In this document: positions 44,347-54,200 of the stretch, in pieces
How positions within the stretch are numbered: the first letter of the stretch is position 1
Layout of the letters: each line of letters opens with the position of its first letter
Assembly: GCA_015709205.1 (NCBI GenBank)
Contig: JACCQO010000011.1
Coordinates: 36,102-100,101 of the forward strand
DNA length: 64,000 bases
DNA from: Desulfovibrionaceae bacterium
Lineage (GTDB): Bacteria; Desulfobacterota; Desulfovibrionia; Desulfovibrionales; Desulfovibrionaceae
Reading direction: 5' to 3'
Notes under the pieces: model-generated
Database searches by the model: none
What the model was told of the DNA's origin: nothing
What the model saw: the letters and a program-made list of their open reading frames with translations, nothing else
Position numbers and translations under genes: made by a program

Positions 44347-45153
44347 CTACTGCAGGGGCGGTTCCGACTCCTCGTCGCCCTCGTCCCCCTCGGCCCGTTC
44401 GGCCTGCTCGGCCTCGGCCACCGGGTTCACCAGCACGCCGACCCGCTCGATCTCCACGCGCACCTCGTCCCCGGCCTTGATGGCCGTGGAGCCCGACGGC
44501 GTGCCCGTGAGGATCACGTCCCCGGGCATCAGGGTCATGATCCCGGAGACGTAGCTGACGATGTCCAGGGGCTTGAAGAGCATGTTCGCGGTGGTGGACT
44601 GCTGGGCCACCTCGCCGTTGACCAGGGTGCGCAGCACGAGGTTGCCCGGATCGTCCACCTCGGTCTCGATCCACGGGCCGATGGGGCAGAAGGTGTCGAA
44701 ACCCTTGGCCCGGCCGTACTGGCCGTCCTTCTTCTGCAGGTCGCGGGCGGTCACGTCGTTGCCGCAGCAGTAGCCGAAGACGTAGGGCGCGGCCTCGGCG
44801 GCCGAGACGTTGCGGCAGGCGCGGCCCATGACCACGGCCAGTTCGCCCTCGTGGGCCACGTGCGTGGACTGGGGCGGCAGCACGATGGGCTGGCCGGGGC
44901 CGACGACCGCGGACGGCGGCTTGAGGAAGAGCACGGGCTCGTCGGGCAGGTCGTGGGCGAACTCCTCGGCGTGCTCGGCGTAGTTGAAGCCCAGGCAGAT
45001 GATCTTGGTGGGGGTGACCGGGGCCAGGACCAGGGCCTGGTCGATGGGCACGGGGCCTTCGACGGGCGTGTCCTTGCTCAGGGGCCGGACGGTCTGGCCG
45101 TCGATGGTGCCGTAGAAGATGGTGTTCCGGTAGCGGACGCGGACGACGCGCAT
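44347..45153 (-). CDS. Fumarylacetoacetate hydrolase (FAH) family protein
   Basis: A 268-residue metal-dependent hydrolase/decarboxylase of the FAH fold. Marks are CLGFNYAEHAEEF, VLFLKPPSAVVGPG, the metal ligands in HEGELAVVMGR, GNDVTARDLQKKDGQYGRAKGFDTFCPIGP and VILTGTPSG. Members include acylpyruvases and oxaloacetate decarboxylases, and the exact substrate is not readable. The ATG at 45153 follows GAGGAGG. The last 20 residues are acidic. It lies upstream of rpsB on the same strand, with about 190 bases between them. Confidence 0.9.
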   Translation of the reverse strand: MRVVRVRYRNTIFYGTIDGQTVRPLSKDTPVEGPVPIDQALVLAPVTPTKIICLGFNYAEHAEEFAHDLPDEPVLFLKPPSAVVGPGQPIVLPPQSTHVAHEGELAVVMGRACRNVSAAEAAPYVFGYCCGNDVTARDLQKKDGQYGRAKGFDTFCPIGPWIETEVDDPGNLVLRTLVNGEVAQQSTTANMLFKPLDIVSYVSGIMTLMPGDVILTGTPSGSTAIKAGDEVRVEIERVGVLVNPVAEAEQAERAEGDEGDEESEPPLQ

Positions 45154-45308
45154 GAAGCCTCCTCGATGGGTTCGGATGGCGTGGGACGATGCCGATCGGG
45201 CCATGCTAGCACGGCCTTCGGAGACCTGTCCAAGGCGAATCCGGCGAAACCGGAGCGGCGGCCCCGGCCCGGAGCCTCGTTCGCCGCGACGGCGCAGGGC
45301 GCGCCGCG

Positions 45309-46964
45309 CTACACGGTCATGATCAGCGGCAGGACCACGGGGTCGCGCTCGAGCACCTTGCGGAAGAAGCGCCGCAGCGAGGAGCGGATGCGGTCCTTGA
45401 GCTTGACGACCTCGCCGGGCGGGATGTTCTCGAAGATGTCCAGCACGATGCACTTGGCGTCCTCGAGCACGTGGCTGTACTCCTGCTCGAAGACGAATCC
45501 CTTGGAAATGATGTTCGGGCCCACGAGGATCTCGCCGGTCTGCTCGTCGATGACGATGGTCACGACCACGAGCCCGCCGCCGCCCAGGAGCTGGCGCTCC
45601 TTGATCACGGACTGGCCCACGTCGCCCACGCCCTTGCCGTCCACGTAAATGGCGTCCACGGGCACCTTTTCCTCGAAGCGCACGCCGCCCTCGTGCAGCG
45701 TCAGGGGGTCGCCGTTCTCCAGCAGGATGGTGCGCTCCGGCGGCACGCCGCACTCCTGGGCCAGGCGACAGTGCTTGACCAGGTGGCGGTATTCGCCGTG
45801 CACGGGCACGAAGTGGCGCGGTTTGACCGTCTCGAGCATGAGCCGGAGTTCCTCGCGGTGGGCGTGGCCCGAGGCGTGGATGCCCTGGACGCGCTCGTAG
45901 AGCACCTCCGCGCCGAGGCGGTAGAGGTTGTTGATGACCTTGGCGATGGCCCGGGCGTTGCCGGGAATGATGCGCGAGGACATGATCACCAGGTCGCCGC
46001 GGTGCACGCGCAGCTGGCGGTGCTCGCAGCAGGACAGGCGCGCCAGGGCCGAGAGCGGTTCGCCCTGGGACCCGGTGACCAGGAGCACGACCTTCTCGTC
46101 CGCGTGGCCGGGCAGTTCCTCCAGGCTGATGAAGGTGTCCGGCGGCAGGCGCAGGAACCCGAGCTGGCTGGCCAGCTCGATGTTGCCGAGGATGGACTTG
46201 CCGGACACGGCCACCTTGCGCCCGGTCTGCTGGGCCAGGTCGAAGATCTCCTGGATGCGCTGGATGTGGCTGGAAAAGAGCGTGACCAGGATGCGGCCCG
46301 TGGCCTTGTGGAAGACCTCGCGCAGCGAGGCGCGGATCTCGCGCTCGGTCAGCGAGTAGCCCTCGCGCTCCACGTTGGTGGAGTCGCTCATCAGCAGGTG
46401 CACGCCCTCGGCGGAAAAGGAGCGGAAGGCATCCAGGTCCGTGGCGTGGCCGTCCAGGGGGTTGGGGTCGATCTTGAAGTCGCCGGTGTGCACGATGCGC
46501 CCGGCGGGCGTCTCGATGCCCAGGCCGTAGCCCTGGACGATGGAGTGGCAGACCGGGAAGAAGTTCACGGCCAGGTCGCCGAAGACCTTGCGCTCGCCCG
46601 CCCGGGCCTCCACCAGGGTGGTGTGGCGGTCCAGGTTGTGCTCGCGCAGCTTGTTCTCGGCCAGGGCCAGGGTGAAGCGCGAGCCGACCACGGGCGCGTC
46701 CACGTAGGGCAGGAGCCAGGGCAGCGCGCCGATGTGGTCCTCGTGGGCGTGGGTCACGAGGATGGCCTTGAGCTTGGCCTTGTTGGCCAGGATGTGGTCG
46801 AAGCGGGGAATGACCACGTCCACGCCGAGCAGGTAGTCGTCCGGGAACATCAGGCCGCAGTCCACGACGATCATGGACGTGGCCGTGGAGACGACCATGC
46901 AGTTGAGGCCGATCTGGCCGAGCCCGCCCAGCGGGGTGATGGTCACGCTGCCGGAATCAGGCAT
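45309..46964 (-). CDS. rnj: Ribonuclease J
   Basis: Metallo-beta-lactamase/beta-CASP ribonuclease with 5'-3' exo- and endonuclease activity in mRNA decay and rRNA processing. The 551-residue length is normal. The zinc site VTHAHEDHIGALPWLL (HxHxDH) is near residue 70, with MSDSTN and SSHIQRI as beta-CASP motifs and HASGHAHREEL near residue 370. The ATG at 46964 overlaps the end of plsC by eight bases, implying cotranscription. Confidence 0.95.
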   Translation of the reverse strand: MPDSGSVTITPLGGLGQIGLNCMVVSTATSMIVVDCGLMFPDDYLLGVDVVIPRFDHILANKAKLKAILVTHAHEDHIGALPWLLPYVDAPVVGSRFTLALAENKLREHNLDRHTTLVEARAGERKVFGDLAVNFFPVCHSIVQGYGLGIETPAGRIVHTGDFKIDPNPLDGHATDLDAFRSFSAEGVHLLMSDSTNVEREGYSLTEREIRASLREVFHKATGRILVTLFSSHIQRIQEIFDLAQQTGRKVAVSGKSILGNIELASQLGFLRLPPDTFISLEELPGHADEKVVLLVTGSQGEPLSALARLSCCEHRQLRVHRGDLVIMSSRIIPGNARAIAKVINNLYRLGAEVLYERVQGIHASGHAHREELRLMLETVKPRHFVPVHGEYRHLVKHCRLAQECGVPPERTILLENGDPLTLHEGGVRFEEKVPVDAIYVDGKGVGDVGQSVIKERQLLGGGGLVVVTIVIDEQTGEILVGPNIISKGFVFEQEYSHVLEDAKCIVLDIFENIPPGEVVKLKDRIRSSLRRFFRKVLERDPVVLPLIMTV

Positions 46965-47682
46965 TGCGCATCTCCAGGAAACGTTGGTTCATGCGCGCGC
47001 GCAGTTCGTCGCGGAACAGCTCGCGCTCCTTGATGTCGTAACTGCCCGGGAGCACGGGCGCAAGGGCCTCCACGCGCACCACGCGGTGCGGCCCCAGGCG
47101 CAGCCGTTTGCGCGGCAGGATGCGCTCGGTGCCGGCGATGACCAGGGGCACCACCGGGCGGCCGCACTTGAGGGCCATGATCATGCCGCCGATCTGGAAG
47201 GGCCCCATCTCGCCCGGCACGCGGGCGCGCGTGCCCTCGGGAAAGATGACCACGGAGCAGCCCTTGGCGGTCTGGCCCGCGGCGTAGTCGATGCTCTTCA
47301 TGGCCTTGCGCGGGTTGCCGCGGTCGATGGGCACGTGCCCGGCCGCGCGCAGGGCCATGCCGAACAGGGGAATCCGGAACAGGCTTTCCTTGGCCACGTA
47401 GCCGATCCAGTAGCGGCGCAGCGCGGCGTAGAGCACCAGGATATCCATGTTGCTGGAATGGTTGGGCATGAAGATCACACCGGTCGCCCCGGGCTCGGGC
47501 GCGGCGGAGAGGTCCACGTCCAGCCGCACGCCCGCGAAGAACAGGGCCAGCCGCGACCAGGTGACCCCGGACCAGCGTCCGGCGCGTCCCTCGGGCAGGA
47601 TGGGCCCGAAGAGCACGGCCGTGAGCGAAAAGAAGGCGGTCAGGGGGAAGAACCAGATGTAGAACCAGAGTGTGCGGATCAT
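46957..47682 (-). CDS. plsC: 1-acyl-sn-glycerol-3-phosphate acyltransferase
   Basis: Acylates lysophosphatidate to phosphatidate, the substrate of CdsA encoded earlier in the window. The 241-residue membrane-associated protein has an N-terminal hydrophobic segment, the catalytic NHSSNMD (HX4D) motif near residue 75, and FPEGTRAR near residue 143. No good ribosome site precedes the ATG at 47682, so the start is less certain than the family. It overlaps rnj by eight bases. Confidence 0.93.
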   Translation of the reverse strand: MIRTLWFYIWFFPLTAFFSLTAVLFGPILPEGRAGRWSGVTWSRLALFFAGVRLDVDLSAAPEPGATGVIFMPNHSSNMDILVLYAALRRYWIGYVAKESLFRIPLFGMALRAAGHVPIDRGNPRKAMKSIDYAAGQTAKGCSVVIFPEGTRARVPGEMGPFQIGGMIMALKCGRPVVPLVIAGTERILPRKRLRLGPHRVVRVEALAPVLPGSYDIKERELFRDELRARMNQRFLEMRNA

Positions 47683-47822
47683 GTCGCGTGGGGGTTGTGG
47701 TCTCGGTGCGCACGGCGCCGCTCGTGCGCCGCCCACATTCCTGTAGCCGATGTTCCCGCGCACCACAACCGGCGGCGCGGAAAGGTCCGGTCCCCGGCGT
47801 CCCGGGCGGACGAGCGGGCGCC

Positions 47823-48152
47823 TCAGCGCTTGCGCAGGGCCACCAGCCGCGCGCCGCCGAACATGTACACCGCGCCCAGCGCCATGTAGAGCGCCTTGGC
47901 CAGGGTGGAGATGTCGCCCGCGGCCATGGCGATGGAGGCCACCTGCACGCCCGCGACCAGGAAGAGCACGCCGATGACCGCGCAGGCCAGGGTGTTGCGC
48001 ATGGCGAAGAGCCCGAGCAGGAAGTAGAGGCCCACGGCCACGAAGCGGATGGTCGTCTCCTGGGTGCCGGAGGGGGCGGCCAAGTGCGTCCACACGGCTT
48101 GGCCCGTGCGCAGGCCCACGAGCACGGTGATGAGCATCTTGCGTTCGTTCAT
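47823..48152 (-). CDS. Small four-helix membrane protein (tandem paralog A)
   Basis: A 109-residue integral membrane protein of unknown function with about three to four hydrophobic segments and a basic C-terminus (ARLVALRKR). It is homologous to the next gene upstream; the shared pattern includes LxAxRN in the middle, a Gly/Ala-rich third segment, and a GAxYxxxGxRLxxLR end. The two lie 40 bases apart and likely arose by duplication. The ribosome site (AGGAGA) is present. Both resemble small hypothetical membrane proteins, with nothing to suggest a substrate. Confidence 0.72.
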   Translation of the reverse strand: MNERKMLITVLVGLRTGQAVWTHLAAPSGTQETTIRFVAVGLYFLLGLFAMRNTLACAVIGVLFLVAGVQVASIAMAAGDISTLAKALYMALGAVYMFGGARLVALRKR

Positions 48153-48192
48153 GCGAGGTCTCCTTGAGGGTGCCGGGAAGGCGCGGGCGCGG

Positions 48193-48531
48193 TCAGTCCG
48201 CGTGGCGCAGGAAGAACAGGCGCAGCCCCACGATGCAGTAGAACGCGCCGAGCGCGGCGTAGCCCAGGCGCAGGGTGATGGTCAAGGCCGCGTCGGGCGC
48301 GAAGACCGTGGCCGCGGACGTGGCCCCGTTGACCAGCACCAGGGCCGCGAGGATCACGCAGGCCCAGGCCATGTTCCGCCAGGCCAGCACCGAAAGGATC
48401 AGGTAGATGAACAGCGCGCCCAGGAAGGTCTGCAGGGCGGTCTCCGTGAATCCCGCGCGCCAGGTGTGCAGGGTGGAGTCGAGCATGCGCACGGCCAGGT
48501 GGGCCAGGATGAGCCAGCGTTTTTGGGTCAT
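48193..48531 (-). CDS. Small four-helix membrane protein (tandem paralog B)
   Basis: A 112-residue membrane protein, paralogous to the gene at 47823-48152. Hydrophobic segments lie near residues 6-14, 32-48, 53-72 and 85-107, and the C-terminus reads GLRLFFLRHAD. The ATG at 48531 lacks a clear ribosome site, and an in-frame TTG 54 bases upstream is less likely because its product would begin with an Arg/Pro/Thr-rich stretch. Function unknown. Confidence 0.7.
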   Translation of the reverse strand: MTQKRWLILAHLAVRMLDSTLHTWRAGFTETALQTFLGALFIYLILSVLAWRNMAWACVILAALVLVNGATSAATVFAPDAALTITLRLGYAALGAFYCIVGLRLFFLRHAD

Positions 48532-48636
48532 GGCGTTCGTGGTCGGGGTTGGGCGCGTTCCGTTTCCGCTGGGCGCGCGGTGCAAAGGCTACCCGGCGCG
48601 CACCGGACCGTCAACGCGCGCGTCCGGGCTTTCCGG

Positions 48637-48668
48637 AAAAAAGGGGGCCGCCCGTGCGGGCGGCCCCC
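48637..48668 (-). terminator. Rho-independent terminator of the EF-G-like gene
   Basis: On the minus strand a GC stem of about 12 base pairs (48643-48668) is followed by six T residues (48637-48642), about 25 bases past the stop codon. Confidence 0.9.
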
Positions 48669-48690
48669 TTGGTCCTGCGTCGGGGCGCGG

Positions 48691-50751
48691 CTATTCCTCG
48701 CCCTTCTTGTGGTCGGCGATGACCTTTTCGGCCACCGGCGGCGGCGCCTCCTCGTAGTGGTCGAAGACCATGGTGAAGAGCCCCTGGCCGCCGGTCATGG
48801 ACGAGAGGTCCTGGGCGTACTGGAGCACCTCGCTCATGGGCACGTGGGCGCGCACCTCGGTGACGCCCGCGTTGGAATCCGAGCCGAGAACCTTGCCGCG
48901 GCGGCTGGAAAGGTCGCCGATGACGTCGCCCATGAAGTTGTCCGGAATGGAGACCGTGCAGAGCACGATGGGTTCGAGCAGGATCGGCTTGGCCGTTTCC
49001 ATGGCCTTCTTGAAGGCCAGGGAGCCCGCGACCTTGAAGGCCATTTCCGAGGAGTCCACGGTGTGGAAGCTGCCGTCGTAGACCTCGGCGCTGAAGTCCA
49101 CCATGGGGAAGCCCGCAAGGTAGCCGCGCGCCGCGGCCTCCTGGATGCCCTTGTCCACGGCCGGGATGTACTGGCGCGGGATCACGCCGCCCACGATGGC
49201 GTCGATGTACTCGTAGCCCTCGCCGCGCGGCCTGGGCGCGAAGCGCACCCAGCAGTCGCCGAACTGGCCGCGGCCGCCGGACTGCTTCTTGTGGCGTCCC
49301 TGGACCTCGGCCTTGCCCTTGATGGTCTCGCGGTAGGGAATCTTGGGCGTCTTGAGCACGATCTCGGTCTTGTAGCGGCGCTTGGCCTTTTCCACGGAGA
49401 GCTCGATGTGCAGCTGGCCCATGCCCGCGAGCAGGATGTCGCCGGTTTCCTCGTCGCGGGAGAGGTTCAGGTTGATGTCCTCGTCCAGCAGCTTGGCCAC
49501 GGCGGAATAGACCTTGTCCTCCTCGCCCTTTTCCTTGGCGGCCAGGGCGTAGGTGATCAGCGTGGGCGGCAGGGCGGGCAACCGCGGCTTGAAGACGTCC
49601 TTGCCCTCGCCGAGCACGTCGCCGGTGGAGGTGTTCTTGAGCTTGGCCACGGCCACCAGCGCGCCCGGGCCCTGGGGCTCCTTGGAGGCGTTCTGGTTCT
49701 TGCCCTGCAGCAGCAGGAGCTGGCCCACGCGCTCGGTTTCCTCGGCGGTCACGTTCTGCAGGGTGGAGTCGGCCTTGAGCGTGCCGCTGACCACGCGCAG
49801 GATGTTCAACTGGCCCGCGAAGGGGTCGGCGATGGACTTGAACACGAAGCAGGAGAGGGGTTCGTCCGGGGAGCTGGCGCGCTCGTTGCCCTCGGCGTCG
49901 GTCCAGGGGGCGTGCTCCAGGGGGGAGGGGAAGAGTTCCTGGATGGTCTGCAGCACCTTGGCCCCGCCCTTGTTCTGCAGGGCGGCGGTGGCGATGACCG
50001 GGGTCAGCTCGCCGGAGAGCACGCCCTTCTTCAGGGCCGCGGTCAGGTCCTCGCCGGAGAGCTCGCCCTCTTCGAGGTACTTTTCCATGAGCTCTTCGTC
50101 GCTCTCGGCGATGTTCTCGATGGTCGTCTCGCGCAGGACCTGCACGTCGTCGGCCATGTCCGCGGGGATCTCGCCCTCGGTCACGGCGCCGTCCGCACCG
50201 AAGATCGTAGCCTTGTTCGCGAGCACGTCCACGATGCCGGTGAAGGCGTCCTGCTTGCCGATGGGCAACCCCAGGAGCACGGGCTTGATGCCCAGGCCGG
50301 AGGTCAGGCTGTCGAAGGCCATGTCGTAGTCGGCCCGGTCGCGGTCGAGCTTGTTGATGCAGACCAGGGCGGGCAGCCCGGCCCTCTTCACGTCCTCCCA
50401 GAGCTTTTTGGTCAGCGGGCGCACGCCGTCCACGGCGTCGACCACGAAGACCACGGCGTCCACGGCGGCGAGCATGTAGCCCAGGTCGCCGATGAAGTTG
50501 GTGTCGCCTGGGGTGTCGATGAGGAAGTGGGCGTTCTTCTGCCAGGCGAAGCTGGCCACCGCGGGCTGGATCGAGCCGCGGCGCTTGATCTCCTCGGGCT
50601 CGTAGTCGAGCAGGGTGGTGCCTTCCTCGACCTTGCCGATGCGGTTGATGACGCCGGATTGGAACAGCAGCATCTCGGCGATGGTGGTTTTGCCGCATCC
50701 GCCCGTCCCCACGAGCGCATACGTGCGTTGGCTATCAAGGTTCTTCGACAT
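48691..50751 (-). CDS. Elongation factor G-like translational GTPase
   Basis: A 686-residue GTPase with all five EF-G domains: G domain with P-loop GTGGCGKTT (residues 16-24), DTPGDTNF (G3) and NKLDRD (G4); domain II; domain III with GMGQLHIEL; domain IV with SGGRGQFGDCWVRFAPRPRG; and domain V ending in the VLQYAQDLSSMTGGQGLFTM region. The P-loop differs from the AHIDAGKTT of housekeeping EF-G, which places it in the divergent EF-G-like (often called EF-G II) group whose role is unclear. Start at 50751 with GGGAGAGG upstream. Housekeeping fusA is presumably elsewhere. Confidence 0.9.
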   Translation of the reverse strand: MSKNLDSQRTYALVGTGGCGKTTIAEMLLFQSGVINRIGKVEEGTTLLDYEPEEIKRRGSIQPAVASFAWQKNAHFLIDTPGDTNFIGDLGYMLAAVDAVVFVVDAVDGVRPLTKKLWEDVKRAGLPALVCINKLDRDRADYDMAFDSLTSGLGIKPVLLGLPIGKQDAFTGIVDVLANKATIFGADGAVTEGEIPADMADDVQVLRETTIENIAESDEELMEKYLEEGELSGEDLTAALKKGVLSGELTPVIATAALQNKGGAKVLQTIQELFPSPLEHAPWTDAEGNERASSPDEPLSCFVFKSIADPFAGQLNILRVVSGTLKADSTLQNVTAEETERVGQLLLLQGKNQNASKEPQGPGALVAVAKLKNTSTGDVLGEGKDVFKPRLPALPPTLITYALAAKEKGEEDKVYSAVAKLLDEDINLNLSRDEETGDILLAGMGQLHIELSVEKAKRRYKTEIVLKTPKIPYRETIKGKAEVQGRHKKQSGGRGQFGDCWVRFAPRPRGEGYEYIDAIVGGVIPRQYIPAVDKGIQEAAARGYLAGFPMVDFSAEVYDGSFHTVDSSEMAFKVAGSLAFKKAMETAKPILLEPIVLCTVSIPDNFMGDVIGDLSSRRGKVLGSDSNAGVTEVRAHVPMSEVLQYAQDLSSMTGGQGLFTMVFDHYEEAPPPVAEKVIADHKKGEE

Positions 50752-51211
50752 GTGCCTCTCCCTAGGATTTGTGGTGTTTCCGTCCCCCGGACCGGGGGTT
50801 GCATACCCACTGGGACGCGCGCGCATCCTGATTTTACGAAGGATTAGTCATAGGAAGGAGGAAAGAAAGATGTCAAGCCCTATCTCCAGCGGGGCAGGCG
50901 GGCAGGGCCCGCTGCCGGTGGGCGAACGGCTTGTGCCGCAGTGGGGATGGGGCGGGCAGGGCCCGCTGCCGGTGGGCGAACGGCTTGTTTCGCGGTGGGG
51001 ATGGGGCTTTCCCCCGTTCGCATCTCGGGGGGAAGGGGGGGGCAGCGGTTCGGCGGCGCGGTGCGTCAGGCATGGGGTTTTATTCCGGGGGCCGCTCATG
51101 TACACTGGCCCACCCCACGTCGCGGAAATCCCTCCGCGCGTGGCCCCGGCCGTCTGTTCGGCCCGTGAACGACAACCGGCGGCCCCGGCCGCATTCATAT
51201 GGAGAGAGCGA
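50752..51211. other. Divergent intergenic region with tandem repeat
   Basis: This 460-base interval between the EF-G-like gene and the M16C peptidase gene holds both promoters and a two-copy 54-base repeat. The frame of the peptidase is open through it, but the predicted translation is low in complexity and unlike the family, so it is taken as non-coding. Confidence 0.55.
50898..51005. repeat. Tandem 54-base repeat, two copies
   Basis: Copies at 50898-50951 and 50952-51005 differ at only a few positions. The period is 18 codons and the frame is continuous with the downstream peptidase, where it would encode GGQGPLPVGERLVPQWGW twice. No known role. Confidence 0.85.
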
Positions 51212-54200
51212 GTGAGCACGAAGCAGCACGGGTTCGTCCTGGTGGAGGAGCGCGACCTGGCCGAGGCCCGGTCCCGCGCGCGGCTGTGGCGGCACGAGGC
51301 CACCGGCGCGGAGGTCCTGTCCCTGGTCAACGCGGACGAGAACAAGGTCTTCGGCGTGGCCCTGCGCACGCCGCCGTCGGACTCCACGGGCGTGGCCCAC
51401 ATCCTGGAGCATTCCGTGCTCTGCGGCAGCGAGAAGTACCCGCTCAAGGAGCCCTTCGTGGAGCTGCTCAAGGGCTCGCTGCAGACCTTCCTGAACGCCT
51501 TCACCTACCCGGATAAGACCTGCTATCCCGTGGCCTCCACCAACCGGCAGGACTTCTACAACCTCATGGACGTGTACCTGGACGCGGTCTTCTTCCCGCG
51601 CATCGACGCCGACGTGCTGCGCCAGGAGGGCTGGCACGTGGAGGTGCCCGATGCGCCCGGGGACGGCGGCGAAGACGCGCCGGAGCCCGCGTTCAAGGGC
51701 GTGGTCTACAACGAGATGAAGGGCGCGTATTCCTCGCCGGACAGCGTGCTTGCCGAATACACGCAGCAGGCCCTGTTCCCGGACGTGACCTACGGCCTGG
51801 ATTCGGGCGGCGACCCGGCGGCCATCCCGGACCTGACCTTCGAGGCCTTCAAGGAGTTCCACCGCGTCAACTACCACCCCTCCAACGCGCGCTTCTTCGT
51901 ATACGGCGATGCGGACGAGGCCGAGAACCTGGCGCGCATCGCGGCCTACGTGGAGCGGTTTGCGGCGCTGCGGCCGGACGAGCTGCGGCCGGGTCCGGGG
52001 CTGCAGCCGCGCTTCGACGCCCCGCGCTTCGTGCGCCGCGCCTACGCGGCCGGTCCGGCGGCGGATTTCGAGGACGATGCCGCGGACGAGGGCACGGACG
52101 AGGCCGAAGGTGAGGCCGCAGACGGGGCCGCAGACGAGGCCGAAAACGGGGGCGAGCGGCGGCGCTGCATGCTCACCGTCTCCTGGCTTCTGGATCAGGC
52201 CGTGGACGTGGAAACGGCCCTGGCCCTGGACATCCTGGAGGAGGCCCTCACGGGCATGCCCGCCTCGCCGCTGCGCAAGGCGCTCATGGATTCCGGCCTG
52301 GGCGAGGACCTCACCGGCGGCCTGGAGGACGAACTGCGCCAGATGTTCCTTTCCACGGGCCTCAAGGGCATGGCCGAGGCCGACGCCGGGCGCGTGGAGG
52401 CGCTGGTGCTGGACACGCTGCGCACCCTGGCCGAGGACGGCCTGGGCGCGGACGCCATCGAGGCCGCGCTGAACACCGTGGAGTTCGACCTGCGGGAGAT
52501 GAACACCGGGTCCTTCCCGCGCGGCCTGCACCTCTGGCTGCGCTCGCTGACCACCTGGCTGCACGGCGGCGATCCCTTCGCGCCCATGGCCTTCGAAGCG
52601 CCCCTGGCCGCGCTCAAGGCGCGGCTGGCCGCGGGCGAGCCGGTCTTCGAGGACCTCATCCGCACCCGGCTGCTGGACAACCCGCACCGCGTGACCCTGC
52701 TGCTGGCGCCGGACGAGACCCTGCAGGCCCGGCGCGACGCCGAGGAGCGCGCGCGCGTGGCCGCCAAGGTGGCCGAGCGGGCGGCGGCGCTGCGCGCGGA
52801 CGAGCGTTCGGCCCTGGCCGAACTGGCCGCCGAGACCGCGCGGCTGGCCGAGCTGCAGGAGGCCGAAGACAGCCCCGAGGCCCTGGCGACCCTGCCGACC
52901 CTGGCCCTTTCCGACCTCGATCCGGACCCGCGCTACATTCCGCTGGCCGTGGAGCGCGACCGCGCCGGGTGCGACGTGCTCCTGCACGACCTGCCCACGG
53001 ACGGCATCGTCTACCTGGACCTGGCCTTCGACCTTGCCGGGCTGCGCGCCGACGACCTGCCCGTGGCCGTGCTGCTGGGCCGCGCGCTCACGGAGATGGG
53101 CACGCGCCGCCGCTCCTTCGTGGACATGGGCATGCGCATCGCCCAGAAGACCGGCGGCGTGTGGCCGCAGGTGGCCACGGGCGCGACCCTGCTGCCCGGC
53201 GGCGCGCCCCTGGGCCTGCTGACCCTGCGGGCCAAGGCCACCCTGGACAAGGGACCGGACCTGCTGGACATCCTCGGCGAACTGCTGCTGGAGGCCGATC
53301 TCTCCGACATGGCGCGGCTCAGGCAGATAGTGCTGGAGGAAAAGGCGCGCCAGGAGCAGCGGTTGGTGCCCTCGGGCCACCAGGTGGTGGCCACGCGGCT
53401 GGGCGCGCGGCGCGGCCGCTGGGGCTGGATGAGCGAGATGGCCGGCGGCGTGGAGTTTCTCAAGGCCGTGCGGCGGCTGGCCGCGCGCATGGATACGGAC
53501 CCGGATGGCGTGCGCGCGGAGTTCGAGCGAGTGCGCGGTGCGCTGGTCACGCGCGCGCGCGTCACGGCCAACCTCACCCTGGACGCCTCCGACTGCGGCG
53601 CGGTGCGCGACGGGCTCTCCGGCCTGCTCGGCGCGCTGCCCGGGGGCGGCGGGGAGCGCCCGGCCTGGGAACCGCGCGCGCTGCCGGAGCGCGAGGGGCT
53701 GGCCATTCCGGCGCAGGTCAACTACGTGGGCAAGGGCTTCTCGCTCTTCGACGCGGGCTATTCCTTCCACGGCTCGGCCCTGGTCATCGCCAAGCACCTG
53801 CGCACCGGCCCGCTCTGGGATCGCGTGCGCGTGCGCGGCGGGGCCTACGGCGCGTTCGCCCTGTTCAACCAGATATCCGGGGCCATGGCCTTCGCCTCCT
53901 ACCGCGACCCGAATCTCGCGCGCACCCTGCGCGTGTTCGACGAGTGCGCGGACTACCTGCGCGCCTTCGCGCCCACGCCCGAGACCCTGGCCAAGGCCGT
54001 GATCGGGGCCATCGGCGACATCGACAGCTACATGCTGCCGGACGCCAAGGGCTGGGTGTCCATGACCCGCCGCTTGTCGGGCATCGACGACGCCTACCTC
54101 AAGCGCGTGCGCGACGAGGCCCTGGCCACCACGGCCGAACACTTCCGCGAGTTCGGCGCGTATCTGGCCGAGGGGGCCAAGCGCGGCTGCGTCACGGTGC

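Noticed and set aside
50870-51211. N-terminal extension of the M16C peptidase
   Set aside because: The added residues are a low-complexity repeat, and the GTG at 51212 with a ribosome site gives the normal family length. Kept only as a finding.
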